The translations under genes were made by a program, and so were the position numbers. A stretch of DNA of 64,000 nucleotides from Perilla frutescens (Eukaryota > Streptophyta > Magnoliopsida > Lamiales > Lamiaceae), in NCBI GenBank assembly GCA_026008535.1, contig BRKX01000011.1, positions 49,708,183 to 49,772,182 on the forward strand, in the 5' to 3' direction. Each line of letters begins with the position of its first letter. Positions within the stretch are counted from its first letter, which is position 1. Below the pieces are notes generated by a model, which was not told the DNA's origin, searched no databases, and worked only from the letters and a program-made list of their open reading frames with translations. This document shows, in pieces, positions 38,996 through 50,124 of this stretch.

Positions 38996-40042
38996 TCAAA
39001 AGGAATTCATTTCCAAAACATAACATTTCTTGGCAACCATGAGTTTCCTAACTGCATCACCAATCAGCTTCTCCTCCCCTTCCACCCCACCAAAGGCGTC
39101 GGCCACCATATCGCCGTCGCTCCTACTCGCCTCCTCCAGCCCTCCACCAGCAGCAGCCGGCCTAATCACGACGAGTGTGGCCCCCTCCATGACCTTGCTC
39201 GAACCGGGCACCTCCAGCCGATCCAAATACCACATTTTCATCCTGAGAGCCGGCACTCTACTCCTATTCTCCACCATTTCATCTCCTTTCCCCTTGGATT
39301 CGCGAATCTCCTCGATCTGTTCCTTATTCATACACAGCCTCCCCTGATCACTCTCATCAGAAACCACCACGTTTTCAATCATCTTCAACCCCTTCACCGT
39401 TTCCTGCATCAAGTAATGCCTCGCAGACGCAGCAATCAAACACGAAATCGTCCACACGATCCTCAGCTTCAGCTCATCATCCGCCATCACCCGCGACGAC
39501 GGTTCCTGGGTCGAATCTTCTTCTCTCTCCAACTTCTCCGCCCAAGACTTGGCTCCAAGAATCACGCAGCTGTGCAGCTCCCGCCCAAATTCAGCTCTCC
39601 ATTTCAAGAAAGTCGTCGAGTTCTTACCACTCTTCGCTGTCTTCGACTGCTTCTGATTCCCATGGCAGGGAAGCCGGAGGTGAAGAGCACGGATTTCATC
39701 GAAATTCTTCAAGATTTCATTTGGGACGTAGTAAGAGTAGAAATCTAGGTCATTCTCCTCATTTTTGGGCTTGAATTTGATCATCTGAGAAATCAAATAG
39801 AAGGGCTTCATTAACGCTCTGATGACGAGATTTTTCAACGAATTCTTCTGATCGAATTCCTTGACGGCCGAATTCTTCTGAGGGATCGGGAGGAAAATCC
39901 GATCGACCTGAGGTGCAATCGATCGGAATCGCTTGCACACAGTCATGGATAAACAGAGCGACTTCGCATCCTGCAATTTGCCGAAAATTGAGAGAACAAC
40001 GTCGTCCGGCAAGCGATCGAAGAAATCGTCGCTGGAATCCAT
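38996..40042 (-). CDS. F-box protein (AUF1/At5g46170-like family)
   Basis: A single uninterrupted exon of 348 aa. The start is the ATG at 40042, giving MDSSDDFFDRLPDDVVLSIF; the frame stays open two codons further upstream but without an ATG. The F-box is at about residues 8-46 (LPDDVVLSIFGKLQDAKSL, VCKRF). The rest has the pattern of the plant family of intronless F-box proteins without LRR or kelch repeats: HLRLPCHG, WRAEFGRELHSCVILGAKSW, LKLRIVWTISCLIAASARHY, and a C-terminal MKMWYLDRLEVPGSSKVMEG followed by ATLVVIRP. Such proteins are substrate receptors of SCF ubiquitin ligases; AUF1 is linked to auxin responses. The substrate here is unknown. The coding region is much GC-richer than its surroundings. 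Confidence 0.9.
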   Translation of the reverse strand: MDSSDDFFDRLPDDVVLSIFGKLQDAKSLCLSMTVCKRFRSIAPQVDRIFLPIPQKNSAVKEFDQKNSLKNLVIRALMKPFYLISQMIKFKPKNEENDLDFYSYYVPNEILKNFDEIRALHLRLPCHGNQKQSKTAKSGKNSTTFLKWRAEFGRELHSCVILGAKSWAEKLEREEDSTQEPSSRVMADDELKLRIVWTISCLIAASARHYLMQETVKGLKMIENVVVSDESDQGRLCMNKEQIEEIRESKGKGDEMVENRSRVPALRMKMWYLDRLEVPGSSKVMEGATLVVIRPAAAGGGLEEASRSDGDMVADAFGGVEGEEKLIGDAVRKLMVAKKCYVLEMNSF

Positions 40043-41622
40043 CGTCAATTTTAGGAGTTGAGGTTTGGAAAATCGAATATTGGAATAGAAAAAGAATGTG
40101 CGTGTGTGAAAGTGGGATGGATGGATAGGTAGGTTTATATTGGGAAAGAGTTGACAAAGGGATTGGCGGTTAGGGTGGGGATAAGATACTTCCTAGAGAG
40201 AGAAATCCAACCCAATTCAACCCAACCCGTGTGGGTGTGTTGAGAGAGAGAGAGAGAGAGAGAGTGATGCGTGCCTATACTTTTGTGGACACGTAACGGA
40301 ACGCGTTATTGTTTACCATGTGCATTATGTGTTCTACAACTTTAAAATGATAAATACCCAAAAAAATAATATATATTAAATCTTTTATATGTGTGCAAGT
40401 GGGAATCTCAATGCTATAATTGAATGTTTGGACTTTGTACTATACCTATCTCAGTCTATGTCCCATTGCATTATATTATAATTATTAAGTTTAGTTATAA
40501 ATATTATTAAATGATATGATATAAAAATTCAATAGTCTAACTAAAATAAGTGAAATTGAAGGATTCAATACAACATTTTTGAGGTTGGAAAATCCAATCG
40601 TATTAAGAAAATGATAAAACTAATATGTATATTTATTTACTTTTTATAATAAAGCCGCAAACTGAGTAAACTTTAATCTTATGCAGTAGGCTAGAAATCG
40701 GATTTTGATAATTCGGTTTCATTATTTGATTAAATTTGTGGACGGAGAGAAAGGGATGGGTCAAAAATGGCACACGGGACTGTGTAATTGACTTGGGACA
40801 AAACCATGGAAGAATGAGATTTGAGGTTTTTGGAGGGGATAATGTTGTTTTTGTGTCGGTTTCATGGTTTTCTGTAGCTGCTTTCTGTCTTGTCGTGTCT
40901 ATTTCTGATTTGTGTCTGGTTTTTACGAAATCTTATCTAGACTAGATGTTTTATCATTTTCTTTTTATTTTCTTTTTCAATGTTTCTTTAATTGCTTCAT
41001 GACTCGAATGGATGAGAACGCCAAAATTGGAGACCAGTCCACTTTATTATTTATTGCTCGTATTATTTTTCAAGGGTTTCTATTACTCTTTTTTTCCTAC
41101 GAATTGGATTGGGCAAAATTCAAGTTCGATCTCTGATTTTTTATTCCTTAATTTCACTCCGCATTTAATTCAATTTTTAGTTGAAAAATCTCATTAGCGT
41201 CGTCAGCTTGCTTGTTCAACAATTCAACTTCAATTTGCTTCATTGACATTACAACTTCAATTTACTTGATGTAGCTTCACATAATCACATGTATCTCCAC
41301 CTTTTATTAAAATGGCGTCGCATGTTGATCGTCGAGCCTCGACTCTCATTCTAGATTTGCCATAGTTTTAAAATTCACGTAATTACTTAAAGTTCATGAT
41401 TTTTTTTTAATTTTACTAAAAAGTTAAAGGGAGGAGTTGTATCTAATGAAAGTTTGACTTTTAGGTAATATAAATAATTATGATATCATTGAAAGATTTA
41501 AAAATTCTAATTTGAAAGATCTACCTCTTGAAATAATTAAAAATTTGAATGATTATTCTAGATATTTAGATTGGCGCAGTGATTCCGTCTTGAACCAACA
41601 ATGTTAACTCGGTATATTTAGA
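40043..41622. other. F-box upstream region and AT-rich spacer
   Basis: The first 100-200 bp are probably the F-box gene's promoter and leader. A GA run lies at about 40241-40264. Beyond about 40300 the DNA is AT-rich with only unsupported short ORFs (40736-40945, 40912-41136, 41012-41197). Confidence 0.5.
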
Positions 41623-41631
41623 TATTTTTAT

Positions 41632-42829
41632 GGGTTAATTGCCAAAAAATGCACCACCTTTCAACGAATTTGCAAATTAGACATCACTTTTCAAACGTTT
41701 CAATAAAGACACGACCTTTCATTTTGTAGCAAAATAGACACCCACTTTCTTTTTCGGTCACCGGTAAAATGACGTGGCTTTATTTATTTCCTACGTGGAC
41801 TATGATTCCTACGTGTACATGCCACGTCAATATTTATTTTTTAGTTAATTGTCAAAAAATGCACCACCTTTCAACGAATTTGCAAATTAGACATCACTTT
41901 TCAAAACGTTTCAATAATGACACAACCTTTCATTTTGTAGCAAAATAGACACCCCTAATTTATCACGAGACGTGACTGCAGTTAAGGGTATTGACATGCT
42001 GATGTACAAAAAGCTCATGACAAATTAAATTCCATGAAGTCAAATTACAATAGATTTTACGCAAGATCGAATTAATTGGAGACACTCAGAATTACTCTTG
42101 AATTAGAAGAGAAGGAGACATTCTGAATGTCTCCAATTAAAGGTGTTTCTATTTGCACCACTAAATTATATAAGTCAAAAATAAATAATTATAAAATTAC
42201 ATAAATATCCTTATTAAATAAAAATATAATAAAATCAATAAATAAAATAAAATAAAATATTAAAAAGAAAAAAAAACATCTCTCCTCCTCCTACGTTTCC
42301 TCCCGTTGCTGGCAGTTCGGTGTCTCAGGCCTCATGGCCGCCTTCGAAGACGGTGCTGCTGCACGACGGAGAGCGGCGGCACCAGTGGCGGCAACAGCGA
42401 GGTTGGTGCATCCACCTCCCTCCTTAGCAGATGTTCGGTGTCATGAGCTTTTTGTACATCAGCATGGCAATACCTTCAATTGCAGCCACGTCTCGTGATA
42501 AATTACGGGTGTCTATTTTGCTACAAAATGAAAGGTTGTGTCATTATTGAAACGTTTTGAAAAGAGGTGTCTAATTTGCAAATTTGTTGAAAGGTGGTGC
42601 ATTTTTTGGCAATTAACTAAAAACTAAATATTGACGTGGCAAGTACACGTAGGAATCATAGTCCACGTAGGAAATAAATAAAGACACATCATTTTACCGG
42701 TGGCCGGAAAAGAAAGGGGGTGTCTATTTTGCTACAAAATGAAAGGTCGTGTCTTTATTGAAACGTTTGAAAAGTGGTGTCTAATTTGTAAATTTGTTGA
42801 AAGATGGTGCATTTTTTGACAATTAACCC
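41632..42829. mobile_element. Mutator-like foldback element with 390-bp arms
   Basis: The ends read GGGTTAATTG...CAATTAACCC and are flanked by a perfect 9-bp duplication TATTTTTAT (41623-41631 and 42830-42838), as made by Mutator-like transposases. The arms are 41632-42021 and 42440-42829, both 390 bp and nearly complementary. Each arm contains the terminal phrase twice (at 41632 and about 41846 on the left), so the ends are nested. The 418-bp centre is unique and includes a GC-rich block (about 42290-42430). There is no transposase, so the element is non-autonomous. Confidence 0.9.
42290..42430 (+). other. GC-rich block in the centre of the Mutator-like element
   Basis: This stretch (ctcctcctacgtttcctccc ... 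gacggtgctgctgcacgacg ... agagcggcggcaccagtggc) contrasts sharply with the AT-rich DNA around it and looks like plant coding or leader sequence. Capture of a host fragment, as in Pack-MULEs, is possible. I do not recognise the source. Confidence 0.4.
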
Positions 42830-42998
42830 TATTTTTATCTCTCCCACACACTTTCTACGTGAGTATTTCATATTTTAAAGCAACTACTGCAAACTCAAAA
42901 ATAAAAAAGTCATCCACATTTATTTGCCAACATAATTTAAAATGTGTGTGTGTGTATTTTAAATAGTTACCATATTGGGATAGTCCACCAATGGGGTG

Positions 42999-43227
42999 TG
43001 TTAGAAATACATATGTAATATTATTTTGCTATCAAGGGCACTATTGTCCTTTTACATTGTTTTAGGTTTTTCTTTTCTCTTTTTAGTTGTCTTATGTTTG
43101 TATTATGATTTCACTTTTGCCTCCATACCTTTTTTGTAAGCTCATTGAAGATATTTGCTTTCTTCCTCACCTCTCTCTTTTCTCATCTATAATGAATTAT
43201 TGTGTGGATCTTGTGTGTAGTTTAATA
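42999..43227 (+). repeat. 5' LTR of the Copia element
   Basis: It begins tgttagaaatacatatgtaa and ends before the primer-binding site. It is about 92-93% identical by eye to the 3' LTR, including the shared block caagggcactattgtc. Confidence 0.9.
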
Positions 43228-43228
43228 T

Positions 43229-43240
43229 TGTATCAGAGCA
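43229..43240 (+). other. Primer-binding site
   Basis: tgtatcagagca differs by one base from the usual plant Copia site complementary to the 3' end of initiator tRNA-Met. Confidence 0.75.
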
Positions 43241-43536
43241 GGTTTAATCTCTTGCTTGTTACCCGATATCGCGGATCCAACTCCGTGGTGAGTTGGCTGG
43301 GGAGGGTTGCAGGGGGCAGCGTGCCCCCTGCCTAGTGTTCGAGGCAAAAAAATTTGGGTTACTGTCCACGAAGATGCCGACAAATTTATTCATTGTTCGT
43401 TGTCCACCGTCGTGTTCTGAGTTACTGATTTTCAAGTTTCGCTGCCAATCACCTCCAACGATCGTTGGGTAATCTCTGTTCTTCATTTGTTGTTTCAATT
43501 TGGTCCTAAATATTGGTATTTGTTGGATTTTCAAAC

Positions 43537-46500
43537 ATGGCAACTGAAAGGGATGACTCTTTGCAATCGATTAGTGTTCGTTTGAATGGGAATAGTTACT
43601 CTTATTGGAATTATGTGATGAAGAATTTTTTGAGGGGTAAAAAAATGTGGGGATATGTTTGTAGAACCCTTTTGAAGCCGATTCAAATTGATAATGAGAA
43701 ATATGTTGAGCAAATAGATGTTTGGGAGGTTAATAATTCTAAAATTATTACTTGGATTAACAACTCGGTTGAGAATATGATTGATATGCAATTGGCCAAA
43801 TATAATACTACGAAGGAGGTTTGGGACCATTTGGAATGTTTGTATACTCAGTCGAATTTCGCCAAACATTACCAATTAGAAATGGATATTCGGTCATTGA
43901 ACCAGAAGGAAATGAGCATTCATAAATTTTATTCTGCTATAACAAATCTCTGGGATCAATTGGCTCTCACGGAGTCTGCAGGGCTTAGATCATTCACTCC
44001 ATATATCTCCTGTCGAGAGGAACATCGTCTGGTTCAATATTTGATGGCGCTTCGTGATGACTTTGAAGCTCTACGTGGGAATATCTTGCATCGTAATCCT
44101 CTCCCATCTGTGGATTCTGTGATTAGTGAGCTTCTTACTGAGGAAATTCGATACAAGTCCGGGTCTATGAAGGGCCTTCTCCCACCTCCAACTCAAAGTG
44201 TTTTGGCTACACCTTCTCGACCACAAACTAAGCCTCAGAACAAAAGTCCTAAGCCCACGGCGTAAAATGAGTGCAATTTATGCCACCAAACGGGTCATTG
44301 GAAAGCTCAATGCCTATAACTTTTGAACAGATCGACTTCTCGTCCACCATCATATCCTCAATCTCAACCTTACCCATGTCCGCCTAGGCAATCTTATTTG
44401 CCCAACACTGATGCTGCTGTCCCTTCAGCAAATCAATCACCTTTTGGAGGCTCTTCATCTTCTTCCCCCATGGCAGATGCTCTTCTTGAGCAATTCCAGA
44501 AGTTCCTCCACCAACAACCTCATGTTATTTCTGCTGCCACAGGTTTGTCAACTCCAAGTTCCACAGGTATACCTTCTTCTGCCTGGCTTTTGGACTCTGG
44601 AGCTTCACACCACATGTCTCTCACTATTGAATCTTTTGTTTCAATTATGTCATCTAATTCTATATCTGTCATGACTGCCGATGGCACTCCTATGCCATTA
44701 TCAGGTGTTGGGTATGTTGTGTCCCCTCATGTTTCCCTTCCAAGTGTCTATCACATTCCTTAACTTGCATTGAATTTAGTATCTGTTGGTCAACTCTGTG
44801 ATTATGGAAATCTTGTCACCTTCTCTTCTTCTTCGTGTCATGTGCAGGATCCGCAATCCAAGAGACGGATTGGGACAGGCCGTAGACAGGGAGGATTGTA
44901 CATCATGGATGAACTTCAAGTACCTGAAGTTGCAGCTTCTAGTGTTGATGTATCCACTTTTCGCTTAACTCCATCTTCCTTTGACTTTTATTTATGGCAC
45001 TCTTGCCTTGGTCATGTTTCTTCTTCTCATTTGAATTTTTTAGTCTCTACTGGATCTTTAGAAAAACTGAAAAGTCATGACATTTCCAGTTGTAGTGGTT
45101 GTAAACTTGCCAAATTTTCAGCTTTACCTTTCTATAAAAGCATGTCTGTTTCTACTTTCTCATTTGACTTGATTCACTATGATGTTTGGGGGTCTTTTCC
45201 TCTTGCCACAAAGGGAAGGTCTCGTTATTATGTTTCATTCATTGATGATCATACTCGTTATTGTTGGGTTTATCTCATGAAACATCGTTCTGACTTGTTG
45301 GGTATTTATAGTGCATTTCGTGCTCTTGTGAGAACTCAATTTTCTGTTATTATCAAGTGTTTTAGATGTGATTTGAGAGAGGAATATACCTCTAATAGTT
45401 TTTGTGAGATGCTTGCCAATGATGGCACCATCCAGTAGACCTCTTGCACTGACACACCTGAGCAAAATGGTGTCACTGAAAGAAAACATAGACACATTGT
45501 GGAAACTGCTCGTTCTCTTCTCTTATCCGCCTCTGTTTCTAATGATTCTTGGGGAGAAGCTGTCCTCACAGCTGTCCACTTAATTAACAGAATTCCTTCT
45601 TCTCTTACTGTTGGTATGTCTCCCTTTGAAAAACTCTTTAGTTATGGTCCTGATTACACTTCTTTGAGAGTTTTCGGTTTTACCTATTTCGTTCTTCGTC
45701 CACATGTCGAACGCAACAAACTTTCTTCTCGTTCTGCCTTGTGTGTTTTCTTGAGTTATGGGGACGGACAAAAAGGGTATTGATGTTTTGACCCCATTAC
45801 TCATAAACTCTATGTCTCTCGTCATGTTTTCTTCCTTGAGCATATTCTGTTTTTCTCTATTCCTTCTACTTCTCATAACGTGTCCCACACTGACCTCATC
45901 CACACTGACCCTTTTACCTGTGACATTGAAGCTGACATTGCAGGTATTGACCATGATGTTCATGATGATCATGCAGATCCTCGTACTCCTGTCGCCCCCT
46001 CTCCACCTTCTGAGATTGTGGATCATGTTCCTCGTCATTCTACACATGTCTGTAAGTCTACTAAATTGCCTGATTTTGCTTATTTCTCCTATTCCCCTGC
46101 TTTCACCTCCTTATTGTCTTCTATTCACAAAATTTCTAAGCACAGTTCCTACAAAGAAGCAACTCTTGACCCCTTGTGGCAGCAAGCTATGACTGATGAG
46201 CTTGATGCATTGTCCCATACTGATACTTGGGATTTGGTGCCTCTTCCACGAGGTAAACATGCCATTGGCTCTCGATGGGTGTACAAGATCAAAACCAAGG
46301 CAGATGGATCTATTGAGAGATACAAAGCAAGGTTGGTTGTCAAAGGTTTCTCCCAATAATACGGTCTTGATTATGAGGAGACCTTTGCTCCCGTCGCCAA
46401 AATGACCATAGTTCGTGCCCTCTTGTTGTGGCTGCGGTTCGACACTGGGATCTTTCTCAGATGGATGTCAAGAATACTTTCTTACATGGAGATCTTATTA

Positions 46501-49056
46501 ATGAGGTCTACATGACTCCTCCCCCCGGAGTACCCCATCAGGTTGGACACGTTTGCCGCCTCAAGGAGTCTTTACACGGTCTCAAGCAAGTATCTCGATC
46601 TTGGTATAAAACCTTCTCTATTGCTCTAATTTCTCTTGGTTTTCATTCGAGTGACTGTGATCACGCCCTTTTTTATCAAGACCTCGGACTCTGGCATCAT
46701 TCTTCTCTCTTTATATGTTGATGATATGATTATTACTGGGAGTGACAGATGGGATTTCACGCTTGAAATCCGAATTAGCATCTCATTTTGAGATGAAGGA
46801 TTTAGGTCCTCTACGCTACTTTCTTGGTATTGAGGTTTGCAGGTCTCTTAGGGGATATCTCATCTCCCAATCTAAGTACATCACTGACATCCTTGAGTGT
46901 GCTCGCCTTACTGATACCCGAACTACTGATACTCATATGGAAGCAAATGTTCGGTATTCTACCTCTGATGGCTCACCTTTGGAAGATCATACGTTGTATC
47001 GCACCATTATTGGGAGCTTAGTCTACCTCACTATCTCTCGTCCTGATATTGCCTATGTCGTCCACATTGTCAGTCAGTTTGTCTCGTCACCCACTACTGT
47101 TTATTGGTCTGCTGTTCTTCATATCCTCCGCTATCTTCGAGGTATAATGTTTCATAGCCTTTCGTATTCTTTGACCTCATCTCTTGAGCTTTGAGCATTC
47201 TCTGATGTGGATTGGGCTAGCGATCCTGTTGATCGTAAATCCACCAGTGGCTTATGTGTTTTTCTTGGTGATTCCCCCATCTCTTGGAAAAGTAAAAAAA
47301 TAAAGGGTTGTTTCTCACTCTTCCACAGAAGCTGAGTATCGTGCCATGGCTTTCACCACTACTGAGATTGTTTTGTTGCGTTGGTCGCTTGCTGATATGG
47401 GTGTCTCTATCCTTGATCCGACCCTGATGTATTGTGATAATAAGAGCGTCATCCAAATTGCTCACAACTCCGTCTTCCACGAGCGCACCAAGCATATCGA
47501 GATTGATTGTCATTTCAGTCGCCACCACTTAAACAATGAACTCTTTGTTCGGTATTTTATTTCACCTAAAATACTACTCGCAAGAGAACGGGGTAAATTA
47601 TAATAAAATAACGGTGAGCAAGGCCGTATCCACAGAAACTGGCTATATAATACGGCTAAGTACCCAATTCTATTATCCTACTTTATCTAGAGAACTGAAT
47701 TAATAGTTGAATTTAATTAACTAAATATTGCAAAATTAATAAATCAATCAAACAAAGAAACCGGATAAACAGATATGAGAACAGATCATAGGGTGTTGTT
47801 GTTAAATGAATTTTCTGTTTTTCAGACAATTTATTCAACCAATTTAATTCTAAATCTTATAAGAGAATCACTAATATAATCACAGCCTCTCTCTCGAGAA
47901 AGTTATGAAAGTAGATTAGATTCTAATTCTTATCTCTCGATCTCGAATTATTATCTAACTCCGATGTACCTCAGATTTATTCTCCTCACGACACCTACCA
48001 ATCTCGCAATCTAGCAGACTCGTGTTATGCAATCCTATTCCGTTAATTTATTAACATCTCTTAAGTGAATAATAAATTAACTACACATGTGCGAAAGCCG
48101 ATCAATTCAATCACACAAAGACAACATAAATTTAGGATGCATAAATAAGAAATAGAACGGAACAATAAATCACTTCAAATCGTAAAATCCATCAACATTC
48201 AACAACCCTATGATCTCAAGGAATTTAGCTACTCATGTTATATTCAAAATCCAAAGAGAATAAATACACAAAAGTAGTCAACATGATAGTTCTAATTGAA
48301 TAACGCATAAAATAAACTTAGTCTATGATGTGTTTTTTCAATCTCTCTGTAGTCTCTTCTCCGCCTTCTCCGCGATGTCTCTGCTCTCTATATAGGGTAA
48401 AAGTTGTGTAATTTTCATGCTCAAAGAAGCCTTAAATAGTTGGGTCGAGTTTGGATGGGTGTTGGAGTCGAACAAGGAAAGAGTGGAAAATCAGCCATAA
48501 ACCGCCTCACGGCGCACGGTCCGTGCGCCAAGGGTTCTCTCGCGCACGGGCCACGCGTAACTTTCTAGATTGGGAGTGCCTAGAGGCGCATGGGCCGTGC
48601 GCGAAGGATGTCTTTCCGCACGGCCGTGACAAAAATCTGCCGCTGACACTCTTCACCGTTTTGCTCCGTTCTCACTCGTTTCTCATCTGATTGGCTCGAT
48701 TCAAGTTGCAGCGCGCTCCTCACTCGATCCTATATCTTTTTAGGTAGTTTTAAAGCTCAATTGAGTCTCATAAAATAAATAGTATCAAATCCCTTCAAAA
48801 TGAGCAAAAACGTGACACTGCACAAAATATGAAAAACTATGCGAAACTTGTTAATTCATACATGCAATGCTGATCAACTACCATCCATCTAAACTTCAAA
48901 ATTCATGAAAACCATTGAAAAATAAGGGTTTATCACTCTTACCTTACCCTTCATTGCCTCTTCGTCCCAGGTTGCCGACCTTTTCACCAAGTCTCTTCCG
49001 CATTTTCGCACTTTGGTTGACAAACTCTTGATGCTCGTCGCTGCAACATCTTGAGT
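43537..49056 (+). pseudogene. Copia gag-pol pseudogene
   Basis: Gag starts at 43537 (UBN2-type, e.g. NGNSYSYWNYVMKNFLRGKK). In-frame stops follow at 44263 and 44317, and the CCHC zinc knuckle (CNLCHQTGHWKAQC) sits between them. The protease (WLLDSGASHHM, near 44585) is followed by a stop at 44761. The GAG-pre-integrase segment (HSCLGHVSSSHLNF) and integrase follow, with stops at 45436 and 45781. Reverse transcriptase begins near 46160, with a stop at 46357 and a frame shift near 46420. The YVDDM box (46714) and the next part are in two further frames. RNase H has a stop near 47192 and a shift near 47300. The end (SSSQVADLFTKSL) resumes at about 48956 after a foreign insertion. It is non-functional. 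Confidence 0.9.
47562..48955. mobile_element. Non-coding 1.4-kb insertion splitting the Copia element
   Basis: The RNase H reading stops making sense after tcggtattttatt and resumes at gcctcttcgtcccaggttgc, so the material between is inserted. TTTATT and TTCATT at the two junctions may be a degenerate duplication. The interior has no transposase or reverse transcriptase, but it has a palindrome-like gcgcacggtccgtgcgc and the phrase gtgagcaaggccgtatccac, which I associate loosely with dispersed plant repeats. No terminal inverted repeat is visible. The class is unresolved. Confidence 0.65.
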
Positions 49057-49067
49057 TTGAGGGAGGG
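49055..49067 (+). other. Polypurine tract
   Basis: gtttgagggaggg lies directly before the 3' LTR and serves as plus-strand primer in LTR retrotransposons. Confidence 0.7.
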
Positions 49068-49294
49068 TGTTAGAAATACACATGTGATATTATTTTTCTA
49101 TCAAGGGCACTATTGTCATTTTATATTGTTTTAGGTTTTCCTTTCCCTTTTTAGTTGTCTTATGTTTGTATTAGGATTTCACTTTTGCCTCCATACCTCT
49201 TTTGTAAGCTCATTGAAGATATTGACTTTCTTTCTCACCTCTCTCTTTTCTCATCTACAATGAATTGTTGTGTGGATTTTGTGTTAGTTTAACA
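49068..49294 (+). repeat. 3' LTR of the Copia element
   Basis: It starts tgttagaaatacacatgtga and ends ...gtttaaca, followed directly by the GGGTG target duplication. Confidence 0.9.
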
Positions 49295-49299
49295 GGGTG

Positions 49300-50124
49300 G
49301 ACTAAGAATTTCCGATTAAAGATTTTAAATTCAAATTACAATAACACTTTACATGTCGTAACTCAAAACGCACTCGTGCATAGCAAGTACAAGTTCTCAT
49401 CTCAAAAAAATAAAATAAAATATATTTTTGGGAAATGATTTTCGTCCTGGACATCATATTGCAAGTTAGTAGCTGATGCCCTTTTTTTGAGTGATTTGGA
49501 TTTCTCCGAGTTTGGTTCTGTTCTATCTCTAGTTGTGAATATCTTTTACAGTTAGACATATTTGACGTGATGCCAATTATGTGGCATACTGTTTAGCAAG
49601 AATCGCAATTAGTTTTTCAAACCATTTTTATTGGGCCAAACTTCGAGACTTAGTGGACTGAAATTTTCATGTGCTCATTCTTTATAGTGTTATTGTTTAT
49701 TTGATTATTTTTTTTTTAAAAAAAGAAAAAGAAAACGAACAAATAAGATATACAGTTTTGCAATTTTGACCCCATAATCTCACAAATTTTTGTGCAATGT
49801 AAAATCTCGCTCAGTAGCCCCCCGTTCCCGCCAAAATGATAAAAGGGTTGGAAAAGCTATATATATATATAGGTTATACAGCCTATAAGTTAGCACGAAA
49901 ATCTAAAATGTCGATTTGGCTCTGAAAGAAAACCGCCCATCTTTGATTGATTGCGAAGGTTGAATTCGAGCTTTTTCCAGCCTCAATATGACTAATTTTC
50001 AACACTAATTTGCCCAAACCCTAGTATCCCCCATTTGATTTTCAATCACTCCTTCAGTTTTGGTGCCGCCATTCATAATCGTGGGTTCTAAACTTCTAAT
50101 ACAGGAAATTAGGAACATAAAACG
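49300..50124. other. TFIIF alpha upstream region
   Basis: It is AT-rich, with TGGGCC at 49632-49637 and an AT run near 49858-49870. The last 200 bp before the start codon are probably promoter and leader. No uORF or transcription start can be fixed. Confidence 0.45.

Larger units (their letters stand above)
42999..49294 (+). mobile_element. Degenerate Copia LTR retrotransposon
   Basis: The 5-bp duplication GGGTG lies at 42994-42998 and 49295-49299. The LTRs (42999-43227 and 49068-49294) start TGTTAG and end near TTTAA(T/C)A. A primer-binding site similar to the initiator tRNA-Met site (tgtatcagagca, 43229-43240) and a polypurine tract (gtttgagggaggg, 49055-49067) are in the expected places. 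The LTRs differ at roughly 17 of 228 positions by eye, so the insertion is old. The gag-pol region is full of stops and shifts and is split by an insertion at about 47562-48955. It sits about 830 bp upstream of the TFIIF alpha start. Confidence 0.93.

Noticed and set aside
38957..39748. 263-aa plus-strand ORF
   Set aside because: It is antisense to the F-box coding region; its openness follows from that gene's codon usage.
48451..48690. 79-aa ORF in the Copia insertion
   Set aside because: It covers the GC-rich palindrome-like part of a non-coding repeat and has no protein-like features.
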